Shown here one piece after another: positions 53,975 to 61,811 of a DNA stretch of 64,000 nt. The translations under genes were made by a program, and so were the position numbers. This DNA comes from Epilithonimonas tenax DSM 16811 (GTDB taxonomy: Bacteria > Bacteroidota > Bacteroidia > Flavobacteriales > Weeksellaceae), in assembly GCF_000428485.1 (NCBI RefSeq), contig NZ_AUAA01000011.1, positions 40,809-104,808 on the forward strand, given 5' to 3'. Under the pieces are notes generated by a model. The model did no database searches and was not told the DNA's origin. It saw nothing but the letters and a program-made list of their open reading frames with translations. The first letter of the stretch is position 1; every line of letters starts with the position of its first letter.

Positions 53975-54502
53975 ATGGCCGGTTTTCAAATTAAAGAATA
54001 GTCCAAAGGAAGAAAAAGAAGCAGCACAAATGCAGTTCGAGCAGATATGACGCCAGTGGTGGATCGTGGATTTCTACTCATTACTTTCTTTTTGTTTACC
54101 GCTAGTTTTTCAAAGCCAAGTTTTATCAACTTCGCAAACGTACCGAAAAATCCCAACAAAGTCACCGCAGATTTTGATGTTAAAAATACCATCACCTTTA
54201 TTCTGGGAAAGGATGGACGCGTATTTTATCATCAGGAAGAGAAGAAAAATCTAAATGATAACAGTCTGAAAGTGATTGGTTTTGACCATTCGCAAGTTGC
54301 AAAAACAATAGAATCTGCAAAGGCTAATGCGTCGAAAAAAGATAATATTACGATCGTTGTAAAGCCTGCAGACGATTTTGAAGATAAAACGATGGTAGAT
54401 ATGCTGAACGAATAGGCAATCACAAAGTCCGAACGCTACGGGATCTCTGAACTGAGCGCCTAAGAAAAAGAACTGTACGGAAAAAAAAATAAAAAAAAAT
54501 AG
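53975..54502 (+). pseudogene. exbD: Decayed exbD (biopolymer transport) gene with three in-frame stops
   Basis: The frame from ATG 53975 reads MAGFQIKE, a TAG stop (53999-54001), then SKGRKRSSTNAVRADMTPVVDRGFLLITFF, a recognisable ExbD/TolR N-terminus with the membrane aspartate, and continues without frameshift to MVDMLNE, a second TAG (54413-54415), AITKSERYGISELSA, a TAA (54461-54463), and EKELYGKKNKKK to TAG 54502. Intact ExbD proteins run through these positions, with methionine at the second TAG. The longest open piece is 54047-54415 (122 codons). No exbB or tonB partner is nearby. A terminator follows at 54516. I call it a pseudogene. Confidence 0.8.
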
Positions 54503-54515
54503 CTAAATTATAAAG

Positions 54516-54543
54516 AAGAGTGTCTGCCGGACGCTCTTTTTTA
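54516..54543 (+). terminator. Terminator after the exbD pseudogene
   Basis: AGAGTGTC pairs with GGACGCTCT (one G-T pair) followed by six T. It shows that the locus once was a transcription unit of its own. Confidence 0.75.
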
Positions 54544-54569
54544 GTTATTTTAGTGGGAAAATTTGACCA

Positions 54570-55067
54570 ATGAAAAACCTGTTTTCAATTGTTATTTTGC
54601 TTGCCTTGTTTTCCTGCAACAAATCTTCAGAGAGCAAGGTTCCCAAAGTAGATAGTGCAAAAATCATAGATTCTATTAATCTGGTGAGAACCAAGATCAA
54701 CGACAGTATTCTCGGCAACCGCGGTTTCATCAATATGGAGGGAACACACAGGTTGTCGCATGATATGCTCAAAGGAACAGGAAAGATTACTTTTCAAAAA
54801 ATAGGTCAGGATGAATACGAAGTTTCCGGAAAACAGGCAGACGGCAAGCAGTTTCTCACTGTTGACGGAATAGCGAAAATGACTTCTCCTAAAAATCTTA
54901 AATTTGAAGGAAACATCAGCCAAAGTATTTCCGAAAATGACAATGGAAAGGTAGACGTAAGAAGCGGTAAAAGAAACTTTTCTAGCAGTGACGGTGGAAA
55001 GACCTTCAAACTGTATGAATCTATGAACAGTTCTGGATTTGCCGACAAAATCATCATCAAACTATAA
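54570..55067 (+). CDS. Predicted lipoprotein, unknown function
   Basis: A 165-aa protein with a lipoprotein signal (MKNLFSIVILLALFSCNKSS, lipid cysteine C16). The rest is polar and beta-rich (LSHDMLKGTGKITFQKIGQDEYEVSGKQADGKQFLTVDG), without recognised domain. It starts 67 nt after the pseudogene end and is followed 3 nt later by the hydrolase gene, so those two are probably co-transcribed. Confidence 0.8.
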   Translation: MKNLFSIVILLALFSCNKSSESKVPKVDSAKIIDSINLVRTKINDSILGNRGFINMEGTHRLSHDMLKGTGKITFQKIGQDEYEVSGKQADGKQFLTVDGIAKMTSPKNLKFEGNISQSISENDNGKVDVRSGKRNFSSSDGGKTFKLYESMNSSGFADKIIIKL

Positions 55068-55070
55068 ATA

Positions 55071-55853
55071 ATGCTGAATTACAAGATAGAAGGAAACGGA
55101 ACAGAAAACCTGGTTCTACTCCACGGATTTATGGAGAATCTCTCCATTTGGGATGATTTGCAAATGTTTTTGTCAAACAAGTTTAACTTGATAAAGATCG
55201 ATCTGCCGGGTTTCGGAAGGTCAGAAGTGGTGGCAGAAGTCCAAACGATGGATCGGATGGCAGAAGAAGTTAAGAAAGTGACCGATCATTTAAAATTAGA
55301 TGCGTTTCATTTGCTGGGGCATTCGATGGGTGGTTACATCTCCTTGGCTTTTGCAGAAAAATATCCTGAAGATTTGAAGTCATTTACGCTCTTTTTCTCA
55401 AGCTATTTCGCAGACGACGAGGAAAAGAAACAGACCAGAACAAAAGGTTTGAGAATTATCAAAGAAAACCTCAAAGCTTTCGTAAATGCCGGCGTCCCAA
55501 ATCTCTTCAATCCCAACGAGCACGATATTCTCGAATCCAAAATAAAATTGGCCAAAGAAATCGCTTACACATCTTCTATAGAAGGCGTTTTGGCATCCCA
55601 AAAAGGAATGATAGAACGGCCAGACAGACAATCTGTTTTAGAAAATTTCGAAGGCAAAATCCTTGTCTTATCCGGCAAACACGATTCGGCAGTCAATGCA
55701 GAGAAAACCATCAAGAATCTGCCGGATAATACGAACATCAAATCCTACGTTCTGGACTGCGGGCACAACGGCCACTGGGAAAAACCAGAAGTTTGTGCTG
55801 CGATCATCAACACAGAACTGCTGCATCATTTACCGAAAAAATTCGTTCTTTAA
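55071..55853 (+). CDS. Alpha/beta hydrolase
   Basis: A 260-aa cytoplasmic alpha/beta-hydrolase. The oxyanion-hole motif LLHGFMEN is at residues 16-23, the nucleophile serine is S85 in LGHSMGG, the acid is probably D205 in LSGKHDSAV, and the histidine is in DCGHNGHWEKPE (H232 or H235). It belongs to the large MhpC-like group of esterases and C-C hydrolases; the substrate is unknown. The next gene begins 1 nt after its stop. Confidence 0.88.
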   Translation: MLNYKIEGNGTENLVLLHGFMENLSIWDDLQMFLSNKFNLIKIDLPGFGRSEVVAEVQTMDRMAEEVKKVTDHLKLDAFHLLGHSMGGYISLAFAEKYPEDLKSFTLFFSSYFADDEEKKQTRTKGLRIIKENLKAFVNAGVPNLFNPNEHDILESKIKLAKEIAYTSSIEGVLASQKGMIERPDRQSVLENFEGKILVLSGKHDSAVNAEKTIKNLPDNTNIKSYVLDCGHNGHWEKPEVCAAIINTELLHHLPKKFVL

Positions 55854-55854
55854 A

Positions 55855-56220
55855 ATGGAAATCCTGTCAAACATATTCATTGCCATCGTTGCAATTGAGC
55901 ATCTTTACATTTTTTATATGGAAATGTTCGCGTGGGAAACTTTGGGCAAAAAAACCTTCAAAGGTTCACTTGCAGAAGAAATGTTCAAACCAACCAAAAA
56001 ACTAGCCGCCAACCAAGGTTTGTACAACGGCTTTCTCTCGGCGGGACTCATCTGGAGTTTCTTGATTGGCGACCAGATTTGGGCAAGAAATGTTGCGATA
56101 TTCTTTTTAGTTTGTGTGATTGTTGCAGGAGTTTACGGTGCACTTACAGCCTCGAAGAAAATATTTTTCGTTCAGGCTTTGCCGGCAATGATTGCATTGG
56201 TCTTCGTTCTGATGAGATAG
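55855..56220 (+). CDS. DUF1304 membrane protein
   Basis: A 121-aa protein with four hydrophobic helices. The segment IAIVAIEHLYIFYMEMFAWET is the DUF1304 signature and ANQGLYNGFLSAGLIW is the second conserved block. I chose ATG 55855 (MEILSNIF), one base after the hydrolase stop; the open frame continues upstream only as an out-of-frame shadow of the hydrolase. Function of the family unknown. Confidence 0.88.
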   Translation: MEILSNIFIAIVAIEHLYIFYMEMFAWETLGKKTFKGSLAEEMFKPTKKLAANQGLYNGFLSAGLIWSFLIGDQIWARNVAIFFLVCVIVAGVYGALTASKKIFFVQALPAMIALVFVLMR

Positions 56221-56226
56221 ATTTTT

Positions 56227-56330
56227 AGGAGCTATTCCCGCTGTCCACTGTATCTTTTTCTTTTCCGTTGCCTGAGCCTAGCCGAAGTTAACGGAAAAGA
56301 AAAAGGATGCCGTTCCCATCGGGGCTAGGG
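56227..56330 (+). repeat. Large hairpin repeat, copy 3
   Basis: Same outer sequence as copy 2 (AGGAGCTATTCCCGCTGTCC, CACTGTATC, T-run; A-run, GGATGCCGTTCCCATCGGGG). The inner arms are CTTTTCCGTT and AACGGAAAAG, different from copy 2 but again complementary. The loop TGCCTGAGCCTAGCCGAAG is, in reverse, CTTCGGCTAGGCTCAGGCA, the short-hairpin motif in opposite orientation to copy 2. It lies between two convergent genes. Confidence 0.9.
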
Positions 56331-56416
56331 ACGAACTGGTCTTTAATTTGAAAATGGCTATTCCTTGAAGCAGTAAAAGAAATTTTTAAATTGTTGTTGG
56401 CGTTATTATAGCAATG

Positions 56417-57421
56417 CTAAAACTCCTCCGCCTCAATCTTTTTCTTAAAATCCTCAATCGTTTCCTCCATAGATTTGAAATATTTCCCACCGGAAGCGTT
56501 GATGTGTCCGCCACCGTTGAAGTGTTTTCTCGCAAACTGATTGGTGTCCACAGCATCTTTGGAACGGAAAGAGATCTTGATGAACTCCTCATACAGATCT
56601 TCCATAAAGAACACCGCCATTTTGGTCCCAAGAACGCTCAGTCCATAATTCACGAAACCTTCTGTATCGCCTTTGTCAAAGCCATATTCTTTCAGTTCTG
56701 CACGTTTCAGCCAGAGGATGGCTACTTTACCATCTTTCGTCAATTCAATCCTGCTGAGAACCAGCGAGAGTAGATGTAGTCGGGAAATGGTATTCGTGTC
56801 CCAAGTGTTGGAAGTAATCACTGCTGGATCAGCGCCTTTTTCTATCAGATCAGCGACGATTCTGTGCGTGCTGGCACTCGTAGAGCGGAATCGGAAGCCA
56901 CCGGTGTCGGTCATTATGCCGGTGTAAAGACATTGTGCAATATCCAGATTCACAGATTTCTCATCGTGATTTTCCTGGATAAAATGGTAAACCATCTGGC
57001 AAGTCGCAGGAATCGTGGTGTCAGAATACACATAATCAAATTTCTCAGGCATCTGGTGGTGATCGATCAGGATTTTTTTAGCCTTAGCTTTCGTGACCCA
57101 ATCGCCCAGAATTCCAATTCTCATCGGTGAATTAAAATCCAGACAGAAAATAACATCCGCATTGTAGATCGCTTCGCCGGCCACTTTTCTTTTGTAATCT
57201 GCGATGACGATTTTCTTCGCTTCCGGCATCCATTTCAGGAACTTTGGAAAGTCGTTGGGAACAATGACCGTCGCTTCTATGCCTTTGGTTTTCAAGTAAT
57301 GTTTCAGACCAAGAGAAGAACCAATGGCGTCGCCGTCTGGATTGTGATGTGTGACGATGACGATATTGTTTTCCGGGACTAGAAGTGCGTTGATCTCTGA
57401 AATTTCTTTGGCTGTAAACAT
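56417..57421 (-). CDS. DHH-family phosphoesterase, NrnA-like
   Basis: A 334-aa phosphoesterase of the DHH/DHHA1 group. The motifs THHNPDGDAIGSSLGLK (H26, D29, D31), FCLDFN, LIDHHQMPEKFDY and a C-terminal DHHA1 glycine-rich segment FNGGGHINASGG are present. Relatives hydrolyse nanoRNA, pAp or cyclic dinucleotide products. I chose ATG 57421 (MFTAKEISEIN); the upstream ATG 57481 adds a hydrophobic stretch that is not part of the family. Confidence 0.9.
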   Translation of the reverse strand: MFTAKEISEINALLVPENNIVIVTHHNPDGDAIGSSLGLKHYLKTKGIEATVIVPNDFPKFLKWMPEAKKIVIADYKRKVAGEAIYNADVIFCLDFNSPMRIGILGDWVTKAKAKKILIDHHQMPEKFDYVYSDTTIPATCQMVYHFIQENHDEKSVNLDIAQCLYTGIMTDTGGFRFRSTSASTHRIVADLIEKGADPAVITSNTWDTNTISRLHLLSLVLSRIELTKDGKVAILWLKRAELKEYGFDKGDTEGFVNYGLSVLGTKMAVFFMEDLYEEFIKISFRSKDAVDTNQFARKHFNGGGHINASGGKYFKSMEETIEDFKKKIEAEEF

Positions 57422-57469
57422 AAATGATGGTTGAAATGTAAAGCGCCAAAGGTAAAACTTTAAATAAAA

Positions 57470-57500
57470 AAATCGGCCCAAATTTGAACCGATTTTTATT
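57470..57500 (-). terminator. Terminator of the type IX cargo gene at 57.5 kb
   Basis: Minus strand TAAAAATCGG ... CCGATTTTTTTA, 14 nt after the stop codon of the upstream gene. Confidence 0.7.
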
Positions 57501-57513
57501 GATTTTTCAATAA

Positions 57514-58194
57514 TTATTCTTTAATAACTTTATATGTTTCCTTGTCGTTTAACTGGATGTAGTAAACGGCACTTTTGAAATTTCGCATATCAATAGTTAA
57601 GGTTTTTTTATTTTCATCTTTTTTGTTGTAAATTACTTTACCTGCTGAATCAAATATTTTTGCTGTCGTGATATCGGTAGGATAAGTAATGATTAAGGTG
57701 TTTTTGACCGGATTTGGGCTGAGAACAGCTTTTACAAGTTCATTGTCTTTTGTACTTAAGTGGACTGATTTGAAATGAACTTCTTGGAATATGGCATTGC
57801 TAATTTTTAAGGTTTTTTCATTTCCATTATTGTAAATAGTATAATAATAATTGTTATCCTTTTTAAAGAAATCACACAACAATCCAAAAAACTGGTTGAC
57901 CTGACCATTATCACCCCAATAGTCCGCCAAAGTACAAACTTTACTGTTTACTATAAAAATGTTTTGCCCACTGTAAGTTAAATCACTAGATACATTGTTG
58001 AAAAAAGACAAACTGAGCCTTGAAGGGTTTGAGCTAAAAGTAGTAACCTGCTGATAAGGCATCTGTGGAGGAAGTTGATCAGTAGGAAACAATTCGCCGA
58101 CAACTTTCGTTACTTGCCAATTGGTGTTTAATAATTCTGAGTTTTGTGCGAAAAGCAAATGGGTTGCAAAAACAAATAATAGCGTTTTTTTCAT
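57514..58194 (-). CDS. Secreted protein with type IX (type A) sorting domain
   Basis: A 226-aa protein. I chose ATG 58194 (MKKTLLFVFATHLLFAQ, a signal peptide); the open frame extends upstream without a natural start. The middle (NTNWQVTKVVGELFPTDQLPP...LADYWGDNGQVNQFFGLLC) resembles META/lipocalin-like small beta-barrels. The C-terminus (KAVLSPNPVKNTLIITYPTDITTAKIFDSAGKVIYN...AVYYIQLNDKETYKVIKE) is a type IX sorting domain. Function unknown. Confidence 0.85.
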   Translation of the reverse strand: MKKTLLFVFATHLLFAQNSELLNTNWQVTKVVGELFPTDQLPPQMPYQQVTTFSSNPSRLSLSFFNNVSSDLTYSGQNIFIVNSKVCTLADYWGDNGQVNQFFGLLCDFFKKDNNYYYTIYNNGNEKTLKISNAIFQEVHFKSVHLSTKDNELVKAVLSPNPVKNTLIITYPTDITTAKIFDSAGKVIYNKKDENKKTLTIDMRNFKSAVYYIQLNDKETYKVIKE

Positions 58195-58311
58195 AAGGCA
58201 TATTTGATTGGTTTTATGTGATGGTAAAGGTACAGGAAATCCACTGAATATAATACAAAGTGTTGGTAGTGTTAATTTTACAAATTTAAAAATCATACCT
58301 CAAAAATTCCG

Positions 58312-58320
58312 TAGCTTTGC
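58312..58320 (+). promoter_or_regulatory. -7 box of era
   Basis: TAGCTTTGC, a match to TAnnTTTGC, about 80 nt before the era ATG. Confidence 0.45.
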
Positions 58321-58402
58321 AGATTGTTAATCGATTATTTAAAGACTTCAAATTTTTTTAAAATCTTAATCTTTTAATTTTTTAATCATTTAATTCAAGA
58401 TA

Positions 58403-59278
58403 ATGCACAAAGCAGGATTCGTAAACATCGTTGGGAAACCAAATGCCGGAAAATCAACACTTCTCAATCAATTGATGGGAGAGAAGCTGGCAATTGTAAC
58501 TCAAAAAGCACAAACTACCCGACACAGGATTTTCGGGATCTATAATGAAGAAGATCTTCAAATCGTTTTTTCTGATACGCCAGGTGTCCTGGATCCCAAA
58601 TACGGTTTGCAGGAAAAAATGATGGATGTAGTGAAGGATTCTTTGCAGGATGCAGATGTTTTCCTGTTTATCGTAGATGTGACGGACAAAGCAGAACAGT
58701 CAGAATTCCTGATTGATAAGCTGAACAAAATCCCTGTTCCGGTTTTATTGCTTTTAAATAAAATCGATCAGACCAATCAGGAAGCCCTTGAGAAAATAGC
58801 AACAGACTGGCATGAGAAAATCCCAAAAGCTGAGATCCTTCCGATTTCTGCTTTAAACTCGTTCAACACGCACGTCATCCTTCCGAAGCTGAAAGATATG
58901 CTGCCAGAAAATCCGCCGTATTACGATAAGGAAATGTACACGGACAGACCGGAACGTTTCTTTGTGAATGAGGCGATCCGTGAAAAAATCCTTCTTAATT
59001 ACGAAAAAGAAATCCCTTACGCTGTAGAAGTAGTGACGGAACAGTTTAAGGAAAAAGAAGGTGCGATCATTATTGATTCTATCATCTACGTCGAACGTGA
59101 TACACAGAAAGGAATCATCATTGGGCACAAAGGCGAAATGATCAAAAAAGTAGGTACAGAAGCGCGTATCGACTTGGAAAAATTCTTTGGAAAAAAAATA
59201 CATCTTAGCCTTTTCGTAAAAGTCAAAAAAGACTGGCGAAAAAATGACAGAGATCTCAAAAATTTTGGTTACCGTTAA
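58403..59278 (+). CDS. era: GTPase Era
   Basis: A 291-aa GTPase that binds the 3' end of 16S rRNA during small-subunit assembly. G1 is GKPNAGKST (11-19), G3 is DTPG, G4 is NKID; the C-terminal KH domain (about 205-291) has GHKGEMIKKVGTEARIDLEKFFGKKIHLSLFVKV. Length and order match the family. A terminator, AAAATCCTTT with AAAGGATTTT, follows 8 nt after the stop. Confidence 0.96.
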   Translation: MHKAGFVNIVGKPNAGKSTLLNQLMGEKLAIVTQKAQTTRHRIFGIYNEEDLQIVFSDTPGVLDPKYGLQEKMMDVVKDSLQDADVFLFIVDVTDKAEQSEFLIDKLNKIPVPVLLLLNKIDQTNQEALEKIATDWHEKIPKAEILPISALNSFNTHVILPKLKDMLPENPPYYDKEMYTDRPERFFVNEAIREKILLNYEKEIPYAVEVVTEQFKEKEGAIIIDSIIYVERDTQKGIIIGHKGEMIKKVGTEARIDLEKFFGKKIHLSLFVKVKKDWRKNDRDLKNFGYR

Positions 59279-59285
59279 AAACCCT

Positions 59286-59316
59286 CAAAATCCTTTTTTA
59301 TAAAGGATTTTTTTTG
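59286..59316 (+). terminator. Terminator of era
   Basis: AAAATCCTTT pairs with AAAGGATTTTTTTT around a short AT loop; the promoter box of the next gene follows at 59318. Confidence 0.8.
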
Positions 59317-59317
59317 T

Positions 59318-59325
59318 TAGCTTTG
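59318..59325 (+). promoter_or_regulatory. -7 box of the DoxX gene
   Basis: TAGCTTTG, 19 nt before the ATG at 59345 and only 7 nt before the alternative TTG at 59333, which supports the ATG as the start. Confidence 0.5.
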
Positions 59326-59344
59326 GGATAAATTGATTCTGGAA

Positions 59345-59770
59345 ATGAGAAATTTTAATTCGTCAAAAGTTAATGACACCGTGTTAAACGGGTTGATCTT
59401 AGTGCTTCGGTTATTCGTAGGAATATCGATGTTGACGCACGCTTTGCCAAAACTCGAGATGCTGATTGCGAATGATAAGATAGAATTTATGAATTTTCTG
59501 GGATTAGGGTCCGCGATTTCCTTGCTCCTGGTTGTCTTTGCCGAATTTTTATGTTCGGTATTTCTCATTTTTGGATTTCTGACGAGATTTGCGGTGGTTC
59601 CTCTGATGATTACAATGCTGGTAGCGTTCTTTGTAGTGCACGGTGCAGATCCTTACGGAGAGAAAGAATTAAGTATCATGTATTTTTTCTTTTATCTCAC
59701 CATATTGATCCTGGGATCGGGTGAGTTTTCTTTGGATCGGATTTTTTCAAAAAAGGAAGAACTTTATTAA
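59345..59770 (+). CDS. DoxX-family membrane protein
   Basis: A 141-aa protein with four hydrophobic helices. The first helix region LRLFVGISMLTHALPKLEML is the DoxX signature. The family includes subunits of quinone-linked oxidoreductases and proteins of unknown role. I chose ATG 59345 (MRNFNSSK) over the upstream TTG. Its stop overlaps the stop of the convergent small gene by 4 nt. Confidence 0.87.
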   Translation: MRNFNSSKVNDTVLNGLILVLRLFVGISMLTHALPKLEMLIANDKIEFMNFLGLGSAISLLLVVFAEFLCSVFLIFGFLTRFAVVPLMITMLVAFFVVHGADPYGEKELSIMYFFFYLTILILGSGEFSLDRIFSKKEELY

Positions 59771-59952
59771 TCAAACCATTGCGCTACATAATCCCGGATG
59801 ATGATCCAGAAATTCTTACCAAGAAAATAGATCAGGGTAGATGTGATGATGCCTTTGACTGTAAAGAAGATGATCCCACCAATACCGAATTTTTTAAGCA
59901 GACTTTTCCATCTGGGCAGTTTTTTTTCCTGATCCTGAGTCTGTCCTTTCAT
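59767..59952 (-). CDS. Small single-helix membrane protein, unknown
   Basis: A 61-aa protein: a basic N-terminus (MKGQTQDQEKKLPRWKSLLKKF), one hydrophobic helix (about residues 23-43) and a short tail (NFWIIIRDYVAQWFD). A TATTTTTG promoter box lies at 59966-59973 on its strand, 13 nt before the ATG, which supports a real gene. Function unknown. Confidence 0.65.
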   Translation of the reverse strand: MKGQTQDQEKKLPRWKSLLKKFGIGGIIFFTVKGIITSTLIYFLGKNFWIIIRDYVAQWFD

Positions 59953-60061
59953 TTTTATTTTTTTTCAAAAATAGGGAAAAATATCCAATTTAGATTCATT
60001 CAAAATAGTTAAAAACACCAAATTTTTTAAGGCTTTTACTAACGATTGTTAGTTTTAAATT

Positions 60062-60090
60062 TTGTCGGTCAAAATATATTTTTATCTTTA
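60062..60090 (+). promoter_or_regulatory. Promoter of the lysine-catabolic dehydrogenase gene
   Basis: TTG (60062-60064), 18 nt, TATCTTTA (60083-60090), one base off the consensus TAnnTTTG, 25 nt before the ATG. Confidence 0.6.
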
Positions 60091-60115
60091 GAGACTTCTA
60101 AAAATATAAAATTAT

Positions 60116-61657
60116 ATGTCCTCAATTTCAATATCAGAAAACCTGAAAAGGCTAGGTGTCGGAGCCGAAAACAACGGAACTTCCACAGGATTAGAATTTT
60201 TCTCATCCGGCCAAAATATAGAAAGTTATTCTCCAGTTGATGGAAAAAAAATAGCCTCAGTCAAAACTTCTGACGCGAATGACTACGAAAAAGTGGTAGC
60301 AAAAGCACAAGAAGCGTATAAAGAATTCAGACAGATTCCTTCTCCCAAACGTGGCGATCTGGTGCGTCAGTTTGGAAATAAATTGAGAGAATACAAAGAT
60401 GACCTCGGAAAACTTGTTTCCTATGAGATGGGGAAATCCTTGCAGGAAGGTCTTGGCGAAGTGCAGGAAATGATCGATATCTGCGATTTTGCAGTAGGAT
60501 TATCCAGGCAACTTCACGGTTACACCATGCATTCCGAAAGACCAGGCCACAGAATGTACGAGCAGTATCATCCGCTAGGCATTGTAGGTGTGATTTCCGC
60601 ATTCAATTTTCCGGTGGCAGTTTGGGCCTGGAACGCTTCATTAGCTTGGATCTGTGGAAACGTTGTTGTTTGGAAACCATCAGAAAAAACACCGCTTTGT
60701 GCCATTGCGTGCCAAAATATTATGGCAGAAGTGATCAAAGAAAATCACCTTCCGGAAGGTATCTCAACTTTGGTCATTGCAGACCACGAGATTGGCGATA
60801 AGTTGGTTAATGACAAAAGAATTTCTCTCGTTTCTTTCACTGGTTCTACCAAAGTTGGAAGAATCGTGGGGCAAAATGTGGCAAAACGTTTCGGCAAATC
60901 AATTCTGGAATTGGGTGGAAATAACGCCATTATTATTACAGAAAATGCCGACATCAATATGAGTATCATCGGTGCGGTTTTCGGTGCAGTTGGTACTGCC
61001 GGACAAAGATGTACTTCCACAAGACGATTAATTATCCACGAATCTGTTTATGACGAAGTGAAAAACCGTTTGGTAAAAGCTTATGGACAATTGAAAATCG
61101 GAAATCCGCTTGACGAAAAAAATCACGTTGGCCCGCTGATCGACAAAGATGCCGTGAAACAATATCAAGATTCCATCGTGAAATGTAAAGCCGAAGGCGG
61201 GAAATTCGCAGTTGAAGGCGGTGTTTTGGAAGGCGAGGATTACACTTCCGGCTGTTACGTGAAACCTTGCATCGCTGAGGTTGAGAATAGCTACGAGATT
61301 GTTCAACACGAGACTTTTGCGCCCATTCTTTATTTAATAAAATATAAAACTTTGGACGAAGCAATCGCTATTCAGAACAACGTGCCGCAAGGTTTGAGCT
61401 CTGCAATTATGACCCAAAACCTGAGAGAAGCAGAATTGTTCCTTTCAAACGGCGGTTCAGATTGTGGTATCGCCAATGTGAATATTGGAACTTCCGGAGC
61501 AGAAATCGGTGGCGCTTTCGGTGGTGAAAAAGAAACCGGCGGCGGAAGAGAATCTGGCTCAGATGTCTGGAAATATTATATGAGAAGACAAACGAATACG
61601 ATTAATTATACCACCAGTTTGCCTTTGGCACAGGGGATAAAATTTGATTTAGATTAA
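60116..61657 (+). CDS. Aldehyde dehydrogenase, probably L-aminoadipate-semialdehyde dehydrogenase
   Basis: A 513-aa NAD(P)-dependent aldehyde dehydrogenase. The oxyanion asparagine is N164 in [10 protein letters not shown], the general base E265 in LELGGNNA, and the nucleophile C299 in [12 protein letters not shown]. The sequence is of the ALDH7/AmaB type. The next gene is lysine 6-aminotransferase, whose product 2-aminoadipate 6-semialdehyde (piperideine carboxylate) would be oxidised here to 2-aminoadipate, so the pair forms the first two steps of lysine breakdown. Confidence 0.88.
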   Translation: MSSISISENLKRLGVGAENNGTSTGLEFFSSGQNIESYSPVDGKKIASVKTSDANDYEKVVAKAQEAYKEFRQIPSPKRGDLVRQFGNKLREYKDDLGKLVSYEMGKSLQEGLGEVQEMIDICDFAVGLSRQLHGYTMHSERPGHRMYEQYHPLGIVGVISAFNFPVAVWAWNASLAWICGNVVVWKPSEKTPLCAIACQNIMAEVIKENHLPEGISTLVIADHEIGDKLVNDKRISLVSFTGSTKVGRIVGQNVAKRFGKSILELGGNNAIIITENADINMSIIGAVFGAVGTAGQRCTSTRRLIIHESVYDEVKNRLVKAYGQLKIGNPLDEKNHVGPLIDKDAVKQYQDSIVKCKAEGGKFAVEGGVLEGEDYTSGCYVKPCIAEVENSYEIVQHETFAPILYLIKYKTLDEAIAIQNNVPQGLSSAIMTQNLREAELFLSNGGSDCGIANVNIGTSGAEIGGAFGGEKETGGGRESGSDVWKYYMRRQTNTINYTTSLPLAQGIKFDLD

Positions 61658-61675
61658 AATAATTAAAATTTTTAT

Positions 61676-61782
61676 GGCAGCTTAATCCGCCTTCCGCTCC
61701 CAATCTTTTTTGCAGACGATTTCTGTTGAAATAGAACTCGAAGACAACGCAAAAAAGGATTTCCGCTCAAGTCGGGCTGCAG
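61676..61782 (+). repeat. Large hairpin repeat, copy 4
   Basis: GGCAGCTTAATCCGCCTTCC, GCTCCCAATC, T-run, inner arm ...GC; loop; GC, A-run, GGATTTCCGCTCAAGTCGGG. The outer plan equals copies 2 and 3 (ATC-T6 with A6-GGAT), with a flank type shared with copy 1. The loop contains CTCGAAGAC, the reverse of the GTCTTCGAG half of the short-hairpin motif. It fills the gap between two co-directional lysine-catabolism genes. Confidence 0.85.
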
Positions 61783-61811
61783 ATTCAACATAAACAAACA
61801 AACTACAAAAA

